The notes under the pieces: generated by a model
Seen by the model: only the letters and a program-made list of their open reading frames with translations
Told to the model about the DNA's origin: nothing
The model's database searches: none
Position numbers and translations under genes: made by a program
Shown here: positions 17,616 to 26,009 of the stretch, one piece after another
How positions within the stretch are numbered: position 1 is the stretch's first letter
Layout: each line of letters opens with the position of its first letter
Origin: Bacteroidia bacterium
GTDB lineage: Bacteria; Bacteroidota; Bacteroidia; Flavobacteriales; Flavobacteriaceae
DNA length: 64,000 nucleotides
Direction of reading: 5' to 3'
NCBI GenBank assembly: GCA_030427985.1
Contig: JAUIBH010000004.1
Location: 1 to 64,000, forward strand

Positions 17616-18628
17616 GGATTTAATTTGCTTTTATAGTTTTTCAAGATTTCATTGAAATGTGCTAAGGTCTCCTGCATGGGTAGGTCACTTTTTCCACCTG
17701 CGGCATTATCATGTCCACCACCATTAAAATGCTCACGCGCAAATTGGTTCACTGAAAAATCTCCAACAGAGCGCAATGAAATCTTGATGATGCCTTCTTC
17801 CTTGTTTTCAATAAAAATCAGGGCAAAAATAATCCCTTCCAGCGTTAAACCATAATTTACGAATCCCTCGGTATCTCCTTTTTTAAAATCGTGTTGGTCC
17901 AACTCCTCCTGTGTCAAGGTAATATAGGCTGTTCTGAATTCGGGTAGAATGACCATATTGCTGAGGGCAACTCCCAACAAGTGCAACCGCGAAGGAGAAT
18001 TGGTATCAAAAACCTGTCGATGGATTTCCATATTATCGGCCCCTTTATCAATAAGGTCTGCGACTACACGATGCGTATTACTGGAAGTTGATTTGTATTT
18101 AAAGGAACCGGTATCCGTCATGATGCCGGCGTAGAGATTGGTTGCGATATCAGCGGTGATGTTGTCAGTGCGCCCTAAATACCCTATAAAATTGTAGACC
18201 ATTTCACAGGTGGAACTCATGCTTACATCGGAATAGGTCACTTTAGCGTAATCACTGGGTTGCTGATGGTGGTCGATCATGATGAAATCCGCATCTCTCC
18301 CTTTTAAAGCAGCTTCCATTGAACCAATTCTGGATAGATCATTGAAATCCAAAGTGAAAATAACGGTGGCTTCATCCAGTAGTTTGTAGGCTTCCTGGGG
18401 TTGCCATTCAAAATTAACGACATCATCATTTCCGGGCATCCATTTTAGGAATTTGGGATAGTCATTGGGCGAGACCACATGGGCCGTTTGCCCCATCCCT
18501 TTTAAAAAACCACAAAGCCCCAAGCAAGCGCCCATGGCATCACCATCGGGGTTTTTATGGGGTACAATTACGATTTTTTGAGGCTGGGAAAGAATCGACT
18601 TAACTGTCGTGATATCCGCTGAATTCAT
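17612..18628 (-). CDS. nrnA: DHH-family oligoribonuclease / pAp phosphatase NrnA
   Basis: 338 residues. The DHH domain shows VPHKNPDGDAMGACLGL (manganese site), FTLDFND and IDHHQQP; the C-terminal DHHA1 domain has FNGGGHDNAAGG. NrnA-type enzymes degrade 2-5-nucleotide RNAs from the 5' end and dephosphorylate pAp, ending RNA turnover where Orn is absent. A minus-strand TATATTTG (18641-18634) could be the -7 box of a nearly leaderless promoter, though its -33 box is only TTA. Confidence 0.92.
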   Translation of the reverse strand: MNSADITTVKSILSQPQKIVIVPHKNPDGDAMGACLGLCGFLKGMGQTAHVVSPNDYPKFLKWMPGNDDVVNFEWQPQEAYKLLDEATVIFTLDFNDLSRIGSMEAALKGRDADFIMIDHHQQPSDYAKVTYSDVSMSSTCEMVYNFIGYLGRTDNITADIATNLYAGIMTDTGSFKYKSTSSNTHRVVADLIDKGADNMEIHRQVFDTNSPSRLHLLGVALSNMVILPEFRTAYITLTQEELDQHDFKKGDTEGFVNYGLTLEGIIFALIFIENKEEGIIKISLRSVGDFSVNQFAREHFNGGGHDNAAGGKSDLPMQETLAHFNEILKNYKSKLNP

Positions 18629-18703
18629 GCGGCCAAATATACAATAATATAATATAGAGGTAACTTGTCATACCCTATTTTTGTTTTTTGAAAAATCATT
18701 GGA

Positions 18704-19717
18704 ATGAGACTTTTTTCCTTTTTGTTGGGTGTTATTGTATTCCTTTTGGGGTGCAAACAAAAAGAAAATCCAAAGGATTCCACTTTTGTGGTGGCTTTTG
18801 GTTCGTGCAATATGTCGCAGGAGCCCAATCCGTTTTGGGATGATATTTTGGCAGAAGACCCCGATGTTTGGATTTGGGGAGGCGATATTGTCTATGCAGA
18901 TACCGATGATGTTGATAGATTACGAGCCATTTATGCCCAGCAGGATACTGTTCAAGGATATGCCGCTTTGAAGGCAGGGGTCCCTATCATTGGTACATGG
19001 GATGATCATGATTTTGGTGTAAATGATGGCGGTTCGGAATTTGCCGTCAAAAAGGAAAGCCAACAGGTATTTTTGGATTTTATGGGGGTGCCCAAAGACA
19101 GTGAGCGAAGAAACCAGGAGGGCGTTTACACCGCTCACGAGTACGAAACCCAAGAAGGCAAAGTGAAAATCCTGATTCTCGACACCCGCTACTTTAGAAG
19201 TGAATTGGTGAAGGATGAAGACCCAGACCGCCGGTACCAACCCAATAGAGCAGATGAAGCCACCGTACTTGGTGAAGCCCAATGGCAATGGCTGCAAACA
19301 GAATTGAATACTTCTGATGCCGATTTCAATCTGATCATGTCCAGTATTCAGTTTTTATCTGGAGAACATGGATTTGAGACCTGGGGCAATTTTCCTAAAG
19401 AGGTGGAAAAGCTGGAAAACATGATTATGGATTCCAAAGCTAAAGGAGTGATTATTTTATCGGGAGATCGACATATTTCTGAGTTCTCCAAAAAGAAGCT
19501 TCCTGATATGGGGTATCCACTAATTGACTTTACCAGTAGTGGCCTTACCCATTCCTATTTTAGTTTTAGTGGGGAGCCCAACCAATACAGAGTGGGGGAG
19601 GTGGTTTCCAGTAAAAGCTACGGAACCCTAACCCTAAATTTCAAAAGTAAAGAAGTCAATTTCAGGATAATGGGAGACAATGGGCAGGTTTTACAAGAAT
19701 TAAAACAGATCTATTAA
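18704..19717 (+). CDS. PhoD-like metallophosphoesterase lipoprotein
   Basis: 337 residues with lipoprotein signal (FLLGVIVFLLGC, Cys17). Calcineurin-like metal motifs are visible in order: AFGSCN, WGGDIVYADTDD, GTWDDHDFGVNDGG, ILDTRYF, and SGDRHISEF near the C-terminus. It belongs to the alkaline phosphatase D / phospholipase branch that uses Fe and Ca and often hydrolyses phosphodiesters. It is divergent from nrnA. A TATTTTTG box at 18676-18683 may serve it. Confidence 0.9.
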   Translation: MRLFSFLLGVIVFLLGCKQKENPKDSTFVVAFGSCNMSQEPNPFWDDILAEDPDVWIWGGDIVYADTDDVDRLRAIYAQQDTVQGYAALKAGVPIIGTWDDHDFGVNDGGSEFAVKKESQQVFLDFMGVPKDSERRNQEGVYTAHEYETQEGKVKILILDTRYFRSELVKDEDPDRRYQPNRADEATVLGEAQWQWLQTELNTSDADFNLIMSSIQFLSGEHGFETWGNFPKEVEKLENMIMDSKAKGVIILSGDRHISEFSKKKLPDMGYPLIDFTSSGLTHSYFSFSGEPNQYRVGEVVSSKSYGTLTLNFKSKEVNFRIMGDNGQVLQELKQIY

Positions 19718-19720
19718 GCC

Positions 19721-19750
19721 TTGCCCGTTATTTGAAAAAGCGTACTTTTG
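19721..19750 (+). promoter_or_regulatory. Consensus Bacteroidota promoter of ndk
   Basis: TTG (19721-19723), a 19-base spacer and TACTTTTG (19743-19750) match TTG-N19-TAnnTTTG exactly. The transcript would start about 12 bases before the ndk ATG at 19768. This is the clearest promoter in the window. Confidence 0.8.
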
Positions 19751-19767
19751 CGCAAAATTTAAAGTAA

Positions 19768-20187
19768 ATGACTGGAAATAGAACGTTTACCATGATCAAG
19801 CCCGATGCTGTTGAGAACGGGTACATTGGTGCGATTTTGGAAAAAATAACGGCTGCTGGATTCAAGATTGTGGCCATGAAGTACACACAGTTGAGCAAAA
19901 GGGATGCCGAGGAATTCTATGCCATCCACAAAGAGCGTCCGTTTTTTGGGGAGTTGGTCGAATTTATGACCCGTGGCCCTATTGTAGCCGCCATTTTGGA
20001 AAAAGACAACGCCGTTGATGATTTTCGCGCATTGATCGGTGCCACCAACCCAGCCGAAGCTGCCGAAGGTACCATCCGTAAATTATACGCAAATGACATC
20101 GCAGAGAATGCCGTTCACGGTTCTGATAGTGATGACAATGCAGCTATTGAAAGTGCTTTCCATTTTTCAGGAAGGGAAGTATTTTAA
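19768..20187 (+). CDS. ndk: Nucleoside-diphosphate kinase
   Basis: 139 residues, normal length. The N-terminal [15 protein letters not shown] motif and the phospho-histidine H117 in NAVHGSDS are present. It passes the gamma phosphate from ATP to other nucleoside diphosphates through that histidine. It stands as a single-gene unit with its own consensus promoter and terminator. Confidence 0.98.
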   Translation: MTGNRTFTMIKPDAVENGYIGAILEKITAAGFKIVAMKYTQLSKRDAEEFYAIHKERPFFGELVEFMTRGPIVAAILEKDNAVDDFRALIGATNPAEAAEGTIRKLYANDIAENAVHGSDSDDNAAIESAFHFSGREVF

Positions 20188-20211
20188 TTGAAAATGAAAA
20201 TTATTGAAGAA

Positions 20212-20239
20212 AGCCACTCAATTTGAGTGGCTTTTTTTA
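20212..20239 (+). terminator. Intrinsic terminator of ndk
   Basis: AGCCACTCA (20212-20220) pairs perfectly with TGAGTGGCT (20224-20232) around an ATT loop; seven T follow. It starts about 25 bases after the ndk stop. Confidence 0.92.
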
Positions 20240-20240
20240 T

Positions 20241-20493
20241 TCCACACGGCTGCTGAGCGGAGTCGAAACATGACACCATTATTGATGTCATTTTGAGCAG
20301 AGCGAAAAATCTCTTTTCAACATACCATGGACAACCCAGTAAGGATCTAATATTTTCTTTGGAAGTTTATCTGCTTATTTGAAACAAGGAATAAATTCAA
20401 ATAGTAATTAGTGGAAATTTGTGCAATTCGTGTCAGAATGGGTAAAGTAGGGAAGAGATTTTTTACGATTACTTGGAATAATAAGAAAACCAT
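20241..20493. repeat. Gene-free stretch with REP-like dispersed repeat fragments
   Basis: No gene is seen here. GCTGAGCGGAGTCGAAAC (20252-20269) and TTTGAGCAGAGCGAAAAATC (20292 onward) flank a palindrome whose arms are ATGACA (20270) and TGTCAT (20286). These resemble 'TGTCATTCTGAGCG...CGAAGAATCT' elements and recur at 43075-43253. A further stretch near 20405-20437 (TAGTGGAAATTTGTGCAATT, then CGTGTC) has a repeat-like character I associate with Bacteroidota intergenic DNA. The stretch has no clear coding frame. Confidence 0.55.
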
Positions 20494-20790
20494 TTACTGC
20501 AATACCAATTTCTTGACGAGGTCCCGGCCCAATTCCTCATTGATCATGGCAATGATCTTGGTCTTGCCCAAGCTCAACTCTTCACGAAGCACAGAAGAGG
20601 AAAGGGATACATAAAGGGTCTCGTTTTTTAGCTCTACACCTGTGGTGTAATTATTCACCCCGTTTCCCATTAAGTTGGCCCACGCTTCCCGCGCATCCAC
20701 CTTGTCCATGCCTTTTTGGAGTTTATTTTCTTTGATGAACTCATTCAACGCTTCACTCAAGGGTAAATTTGAATTCTGTCGTTTTGCCAT
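20494..20790 (-). CDS. DUF721 (DciA-like) protein
   Basis: 98 residues covering the DUF721 core (LSEALNEFIKENKLQKGMDK, EAWANLMG, and LYVSLSSSVLREELSLGKTK with a GRDLVKKLVL end). DUF721 includes DciA, a loader of the replicative helicase DnaB; location in a recF operon fits DNA replication. It overlaps the stop of the upstream lipoprotein gene by one base. It lacks the longer N-terminus of proteobacterial DciA, so helicase loading is inference. Confidence 0.88.
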   Translation of the reverse strand: MAKRQNSNLPLSEALNEFIKENKLQKGMDKVDAREAWANLMGNGVNNYTTGVELKNETLYVSLSSSVLREELSLGKTKIIAMINEELGRDLVKKLVLQ

Positions 20791-21212
20791 TATTGTGGGA
20801 TTTTAATGGGTTCAAATCGTTTGTAGAAATAGGTGACACCTTCTTGATTAACCACAGCAAATGAAGTGGAATCTAACTGAATCAAAGTTTCCTCCCAATC
20901 GCTGAAATCGTTTTGATAATGCAGGGAGAAACCACTGTTCACCTCGGCAATGGAGAATTTTTCGGTATCATTGGAAGTAGTGTAGCTGCCATCAAATTTG
21001 GGTTGCATCTTTTTTCGGTAGCCTTCTTTTCCCTTCCATTGGATAAAATCGATGCTGGGATTCATTCCATATTCTTTAACACTGCCATCCGGAAACACCA
21101 CTTCGTCAATTTCCCAATAGCCGTTCAGGTAATGCAGGTCTGCTTCGGCCACCGAAGTCTTCTTGCAGCCTATAAACAACAGAATCAGGAAAAAAGTAAG
21201 AATCCGAGACAT
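20790..21212 (-). CDS. Small lipoprotein of unknown function in the recF operon
   Basis: 140 residues from ATG 21212, a start that begins a lipoprotein signal (MSRILTFFLILLFIGC, Cys16) one base after the recF stop. The mature part (YLNGYWEIDEVVFPDGSVKEYG, FKRFEPIK-like end) has the single 'NGYWEI' strand start of lipocalin-like lipoproteins. The frame is open to 21314 inside recF, but those residues are not signal-like. The function is unknown; the place between recF and DUF721 looks to be operon position only. Confidence 0.82.
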   Translation of the reverse strand: MSRILTFFLILLFIGCKKTSVAEADLHYLNGYWEIDEVVFPDGSVKEYGMNPSIDFIQWKGKEGYRKKMQPKFDGSYTTSNDTEKFSIAEVNSGFSLHYQNDFSDWEETLIQLDSTSFAVVNQEGVTYFYKRFEPIKIPQ

Positions 21213-21213
21213 A

Positions 21214-22293
21214 CTACAAGGTAAAAATTTTATAGCTCTGGTGAATGGTTTTAACAACATTTTCCGTGCGTTCGGCATGGGTGTCGCTGATAAAAATCTG
21301 CCCAAAATTTTCATTCTTCACCAATCCTACAATGTGGGACACCCGACTCTCGTCCAGTTTATCAAAAATGTCATCCAACAACAAAATGGGTGTGGTGCTG
21401 GCCAGCTCTTTGATGAAGTGGAACTGGGCCAGTTTCAATGCAATCAAAAACGATTTTTGTTGTCCCTGACTTCCAAATTTTTTAATGGGATGCCCGGCGA
21501 TGGAAAAGTTCAAGTCGTCTTTATGGATGCCCACCGAAGTGTACTGTAATGCCCTGTCCTTATCGATGTTGTTTTCCAGAAGCTTCAACAGGTTTCCTTC
21601 AGAAAGTTGACTGTCGTAAGACAGCATAATTTCTTCATTTTTGTCTGAAATATGGGCATACTGCTCTTGGAAAATCGGAACAAAAGAGGCAATAAAGGCC
21701 GTTCTTTTCTTGTGGATTTCGGTTCCCAAAAGGTGCAATTGCTCGTTGTAAATCCCCAACGTATTCGGGTCGAAGGTATGGTTGGCCACAAAATATTTTA
21801 ACAGCGAGTTGCGCTGCACCAACACTTTGTTGTATTTAATAAGGGTTTGCAAATACGCTTTGTCTGACTGCGAAATGACCCCATCCATAAATTTTCTGCG
21901 GGTATCGCTTCCTTCAAGAATAAGATCTCGGTCAGAAGGTGATATGATCACCAAAGGTAAAAATCCAATGTGTTCGGAGAACTTTTCGTAGGCTTTCCCG
22001 TTGCGTTTGATGATTTTTTTGGTGCCCTTTTTAAAGCTGCAAAGTATCTTTTCGGTCCGTTCTTCTTTTTCAAATTCACCTTCCACCACAAAAAAATCGG
22101 TATCGTGTTTGATGTTTTGGGTAGACACCGGATTAAAATAACTCTTGCCAAAACAAAGATGGTAAATGGCGTCCAAAATGTTGGTCTTTCCCACTCCATT
22201 ATCACCAACAAGACAGTTGATGACAGGGTCAAACTCCAAGGTCTTGGAATCGAAATTTTTGTAATTGACTAAAGATAAATGTCTTAAAAACAT
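21214..22293 (-). CDS. recF: DNA replication and repair protein RecF
   Basis: 359 residues. An SMC-like ATPase: Walker [10 protein letters not shown] (about 30-38), signature region [18 protein letters not shown], and Walker [18 protein letters not shown]. RecF with RecO/RecR loads RecA at single-strand gaps. The start [14 protein letters not shown] is the classical RecF N-terminus. It heads a short operon with the lipoprotein and the DUF721 gene and is divergent from the TPR gene. Confidence 0.96.
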   Translation of the reverse strand: MFLRHLSLVNYKNFDSKTLEFDPVINCLVGDNGVGKTNILDAIYHLCFGKSYFNPVSTQNIKHDTDFFVVEGEFEKEERTEKILCSFKKGTKKIIKRNGKAYEKFSEHIGFLPLVIISPSDRDLILEGSDTRRKFMDGVISQSDKAYLQTLIKYNKVLVQRNSLLKYFVANHTFDPNTLGIYNEQLHLLGTEIHKKRTAFIASFVPIFQEQYAHISDKNEEIMLSYDSQLSEGNLLKLLENNIDKDRALQYTSVGIHKDDLNFSIAGHPIKKFGSQGQQKSFLIALKLAQFHFIKELASTTPILLLDDIFDKLDESRVSHIVGLVKNENFGQIFISDTHAERTENVVKTIHQSYKIFTL

Positions 22294-22370
22294 AAAAAGT
22301 TAGCGAAGCAATGTGATTTTTGAGATTTGGCAACCGATTAAAGATTCCAAAAATAACGAATAAATTGCCT

Positions 22371-22399
22371 TTTGGTTTTGGATAAAAACTTTATTTTTG
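22371..22399 (+). promoter_or_regulatory. Candidate promoter of the TPR-ribH-mutL run
   Basis: TTTG (22371-22374), 17 bases, then TATTTTTG (22392-22399). The -7 box matches TAnnTTTG fully; the spacer is two short. The ATG of the first gene lies at 22420. Confidence 0.55.
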
Positions 22400-22419
22400 C
22401 GCGACCAATTAAATGACGC

Positions 22420-23181
22420 ATGGCAACATACAAGAAGAGAGGCTATAAGCCAAAAAATAAGGCTGAAGAGGCTCAAGTTGAAGAACATGACAGTACAACG
22501 GCCGAGGTTTTCCATACGCTTGACGAGAGTGCATCCAAGACCGAAGCATGGGTTCAGAAGAACCAAAACTATATTCTAGGGGTAATTGGAGCAGTAGCTG
22601 TTGGGGTATTGGCCTACTTGGCGTACCATCAATTTATTCAGAAACCTAAAGAGGCTTCTGCGGCAAATGAACTTTTTTACCCACAACAATATTTTGATCA
22701 AGCTTTGGCAAGTGAAACCGCCAAGGATTCCTTGTTTACTCTGGCTTTGAACGGCGCCGAGGGGAAATATGGATTTTTGGATATCATCGAAGAATACAGT
22801 GGCACCAAAGCTGCTAATTTAGCGGAATATTCAGCAGGAATGACCTATTTGAATCTTCAACAATACGGTGAGGCTGTTTCCCATTTGGAGAATTTCTCAT
22901 CAGATGATGCTATCATGGGGGCCATGGCTAAAGGAGGCATCGGTGATGCATTTTCACAATTGAATCAGCCTGAGGACGCTTTGGACTACTACGAAAAAGC
23001 GATTGCCCATAGCGATAATGAATTCACCACACCTAGGTTTTTATACAAAGCTGGAGTTGTTGCCATGGAAATGGGGCAAAAAGAAAAAGCTTTAGGGTAT
23101 TTTGAACGTATCAAGGAAGAATATCCAAAATCCCCTGAGGGCATCGGCATTGATGGCCTTATTGGATTGGCCCAAAACTAA
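22420..23181 (+). CDS. Membrane-anchored tetratricopeptide repeat protein
   Basis: 253 residues: a basic then acidic cytoplasmic tail (1-50), one membrane helix (about 51-73, YILGVIGAVAVGVLAYLAY), and TPR-type helices (LAEYSAGMTYLNLQQYGEAVSHLE; PEDALDYYEKAIAHSD; AGVVAMEMGQKEKALGYFERI). This layout resembles YfgM/AncA proteins that interact with envelope chaperones, but the family link is inference. It is 3 bases from ribH on the same strand. Confidence 0.85.
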   Translation: MATYKKRGYKPKNKAEEAQVEEHDSTTAEVFHTLDESASKTEAWVQKNQNYILGVIGAVAVGVLAYLAYHQFIQKPKEASAANELFYPQQYFDQALASETAKDSLFTLALNGAEGKYGFLDIIEEYSGTKAANLAEYSAGMTYLNLQQYGEAVSHLENFSSDDAIMGAMAKGGIGDAFSQLNQPEDALDYYEKAIAHSDNEFTTPRFLYKAGVVAMEMGQKEKALGYFERIKEEYPKSPEGIGIDGLIGLAQN

Positions 23182-23184
23182 ACT

Positions 23185-23667
23185 ATGGCCACCGAGAACA
23201 AGAATTTATCAACTTACGATAAGACTAAAATCCCAAACGCGAAGGACCTTCGGTTTGGGATTGTTGTTTCTGAATGGAACGACGAAATCACTTCGGCACT
23301 TGCCCAAGGCGCTTTTGATGCTTTAATTGATTGTGGCGCTAAGGAAGAAAATATTCTAAAATGGGATGTGCCCGGTAGTTTTGAGCTCACCTTCGGAAGC
23401 AAAAAGATGATTACGACCCAAAAAGTGGATGCAGTTATTGCCATCGGAAGTGTTATTCGGGGAGAAACCAGTCATTTCGATTTTGTGTGCAGTGCCACGG
23501 CCCAGGGCATCAAAGATTTGAACGTTACCTACGATGTTCCCGTGATTTTCTGCGTCCTGACGGATGATACCATGCAGCAGGCCAAAGACCGTAGTGGTGG
23601 TAAACATGGCAACAAAGGAACAGAAGCGGCTATTGCGGCCATCCAGATGGCGGTGTTGGGCAAATAA
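23185..23667 (+). CDS. ribH: 6,7-dimethyl-8-ribityllumazine synthase
   Basis: 160 residues. Condenses the ribityl-aminouracil with dihydroxybutanone phosphate in riboflavin synthesis. Family motifs are present: FGIVVSEWNDEITSAL, WDVPGSFELTFGSKKM, IAIGSVIRGETSHFDFV (with the catalytic His), and FCVLTDDTMQQAKDRSGGKHGNKG. It follows the TPR gene directly. No other riboflavin genes are in the window. Confidence 0.97.
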   Translation: MATENKNLSTYDKTKIPNAKDLRFGIVVSEWNDEITSALAQGAFDALIDCGAKEENILKWDVPGSFELTFGSKKMITTQKVDAVIAIGSVIRGETSHFDFVCSATAQGIKDLNVTYDVPVIFCVLTDDTMQQAKDRSGGKHGNKGTEAAIAAIQMAVLGK

Positions 23668-23668
23668 G

Positions 23669-23792
23669 CTCAAGTTCAAGTTTCAAACTCAAGTTCAAGA
23701 GCATATATGGGATGTCTTTTATCAAGTTGAACTTTTGGACGGTTGGATCGTTGGATTTTTGATCTTGAAACTTGTACTTGCACTTGAACCTG
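23669..23792. repeat. Short direct and inverted repeats downstream of ribH
   Basis: CTCAAGTTCAAG occurs at 23669-23680 and 23688-23699. An inverted counterpart, CTTGAAACTTGTACTTGCAC (from 23764), lies about 70 bases on, with CAAGTTTCAA facing TTGAAACTTG. The arms could fold into an imperfect long hairpin after the ribH stop. It may be a dispersed intergenic repeat or a weak transcript end. Confidence 0.55.
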
Positions 23793-23877
23793 TCCCCCTG
23801 TTAACATTTTTTGGGAGTAGGCCTTTACCCCTTTTTTCTATTTTGAGTACCTTTGAAGTTACACGGAAAAGGATACC

Positions 23878-24162
23878 ATGCGAAACCCGCTGAAGCTCAG
23901 GAAAAATAAGTCGTTCAATTATTCACCACGCTATTACAAGGGTGAGGGAAATCCTTTTAAAATAGAACACAAACTAGATAAATTCCGAAGTACTGCAAAT
24001 ACAAAACGGGGACTCAAAAACAAGGTTAACTCTGCTATGGATGACCTTAAGGTAGAAGGAGACAAAAATCTAAAACTACGTTTTATCATCATCGTGGCCA
24101 TTTTGGTCTTGCTGTTCCTTTATGTAATCGACTTTGATTTATCGATATTCCTGAATCCATAA
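23878..24162 (+). CDS. Small membrane protein between ribH and mutL
   Basis: 94 residues: a basic N-terminal region (RNPLKLRKNKSFNYSPRYY), a charged middle and one membrane segment near the C-terminus (about 69-90, FIIIVAILVLLFLYVIDFDL). Its stop overlaps the mutL ATG by one base, so the two are coupled. Homologues in this family are often labelled 'riboflavin synthase subunit beta', a name that seems carried over from the adjacent ribH; nothing here resembles a riboflavin enzyme. The function is unknown. Confidence 0.82.
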   Translation: MRNPLKLRKNKSFNYSPRYYKGEGNPFKIEHKLDKFRSTANTKRGLKNKVNSAMDDLKVEGDKNLKLRFIIIVAILVLLFLYVIDFDLSIFLNP

Positions 24163-26009
24163 TGGCCGACATCATTAAACTTTTACCGGACCATGTTGCC
24201 AATCAGATTGCAGCAGGGGAGGTGGTACAACGGCCAGCCTCTGTAGTCAAGGAATTGTTGGAAAATGCCATTGACGCAGGATCTACTGTCATTAAATTGA
24301 TTGTGAAAGATGGCGGAAAAGCGTTGATTCAGGTAGTGGATGATGGAATTGGAATGAGTGAAACCGATGCCCGATTGTCTTTTGAGCGCCATGCCACTTC
24401 AAAAATAGCCTCTGCACAAGATTTATTCAATTTGCAGACCAAAGGATTTAGAGGTGAGGCCTTGGCTTCCATCGCGGCCATTGCCCATGTAGATATGCAG
24501 ACCCGTACCGAATCCAAAGAGGTGGGAACCCATCTGAAAATTGAAGGAAGCAAGATTGTTTCGCAAGATGTTGTGGCGACACCTGTGGGTACTTCCATTT
24601 CAGTAAAAAACCTCTTTTTTAATATTCCAGCACGACGCAATTTTTTGAAATCCAACCAAGTGGAGTTACGGCACATTACAGATGAGTTCCATCGTGTGGC
24701 TTTGGTGCACCCTAGCATTGAATTTCATTTTTATAATAATGGTTCCGAGATTTTTAATCTCCCTAAAAGCAAACATCGGCAGCGTATTGCCCATATTTTT
24801 GGAAGCAAAATGGAGAGCCGATTGGTGCCCGTGAATGAGGAGACCGAAGTGGTTAAAATATCAGGATTCATTTGCAAACCCGAATTTGCCAAAAAGAGCA
24901 GGGGCGAGCAATTTTTCTTTGCCAACAATCGATTTATCAAGAGTCCCTATTTGCACCATGCCGTGGTAGCGGCTTTTGAGGGACTCATCAAACAAGATAT
25001 GTATCCAGGCTACTTCCTGTATTTGGATGTGGACCCGTCTTCCATCGATATCAACATTCACCCTACCAAGACCGAGGTGAAGTTTGATGATGAAAACACG
25101 CTGTATGCCATCCTTCGGTCAACCATAAAGCACAGTCTGGGTCAGTTCAATGTGGCCCCGGTCTTGGATTTTGACCATGACCCCAATTTGGATACGCCTT
25201 ATGCCTACAAAGAAAAAGGCGCAACACTGCCCAAAGTTACGGTAGACCCCACTTTTAATCCGTTTCAGGATAGTTCCACGGGACGAAGTATCGGAGGTGG
25301 TTTTCAAAAAAAGAGCAGTAAAGGATGGGAAGGGTTGTATGAAGGTCTTGAAAAAGATGTGAACATTGAGGAATTCAGTAGTGTTGCCATTGAATCCGAA
25401 GGAGCGGTGCAAGGAACCATCTATGCGGGTGATCATTTGGAAGAACACCTGGCCACGACCTTTCAACTGAGACGGAAATATGTGGTAAGTACTGTGAAAT
25501 CAGGAATGCTGGTCATTTTTCAAAATAGGGCTCATGAACGCATTCTGTTTGAGAAGTTCTTGGGAGAAATTACGGTAAAGGAAGGTGTAAGCCAGCAACT
25601 TTTATTTCCTTTGGAACTCACGTTCAGCAAACAAGAGTTGGGAATCTTAAAAGAAATCAAGGATAGCCTTACAAACATTGGCTTTGCCTTTGAGAGTTTG
25701 GAAGAAGAAACTGTAAAAGTGACAGGCGTTCCGCTCGTGGTTCCCGAAAGTGGGATTGGCACGGTATTGGATCGCTTGATTGCGGATTACAAAGAGGGGT
25801 TTACGGATGGTTCCTTATCACAGGCCGAAGTATTGGCTAAAGTGCTGTCCAAAAACTTAGCGATACGAACTGGTGAATATCTGGATCAGGAATCGCAACA
25901 GGCGTTGGTGAACAATTTGTTCGCTTGTAAGGAACCCACCTTGAGTCCGTTTCAAAAATTGACATATACCATTATCTCCGAAGGAGATATCGATAAAAAA
26001 TTTAGCTAG
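24162..26009 (+). CDS. mutL: DNA mismatch repair protein MutL with degraded endonuclease motifs
   Basis: 615 residues. The N-terminal GHKL ATPase is intact (ELLENAIDAGST, DDGIGM, TKGFRGEALASIAA) and is followed by the transducer domain and a long linker (about 330-425). The C-terminal dimer domain aligns with the endonuclease domain but its motifs are altered: DQHAAHERI-type reads FQNRAHERI (about 449-457), the ACHxAxRxG-type reads SKNLAIRTGE (about 564), and the CPHGRP-type reads CKEPTL (about 589). So it should pair with MutS but may not nick DNA itself. It sits in an apparent operon with the small membrane protein and the rhomboids. Confidence 0.96.
   Translation: MADIIKLLPDHVANQIAAGEVVQRPASVVKELLENAIDAGSTVIKLIVKDGGKALIQVVDDGIGMSETDARLSFERHATSKIASAQDLFNLQTKGFRGEALASIAAIAHVDMQTRTESKEVGTHLKIEGSKIVSQDVVATPVGTSISVKNLFFNIPARRNFLKSNQVELRHITDEFHRVALVHPSIEFHFYNNGSEIFNLPKSKHRQRIAHIFGSKMESRLVPVNEETEVVKISGFICKPEFAKKSRGEQFFFANNRFIKSPYLHHAVVAAFEGLIKQDMYPGYFLYLDVDPSSIDINIHPTKTEVKFDDENTLYAILRSTIKHSLGQFNVAPVLDFDHDPNLDTPYAYKEKGATLPKVTVDPTFNPFQDSSTGRSIGGGFQKKSSKGWEGLYEGLEKDVNIEEFSSVAIESEGAVQGTIYAGDHLEEHLATTFQLRRKYVVSTVKSGMLVIFQNRAHERILFEKFLGEITVKEGVSQQLLFPLELTFSKQELGILKEIKDSLTNIGFAFESLEEETVKVTGVPLVVPESGIGTVLDRLIADYKEGFTDGSLSQAEVLAKVLSKNLAIRTGEYLDQESQQALVNNLFACKEPTLSPFQKLTYTIISEGDIDKKFS

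Noticed and set aside
21213-21314. Longer start of the recF-operon lipoprotein
   Set aside because: It would run 100 bases into recF; the ATG at 21212 begins a clean lipoprotein signal.
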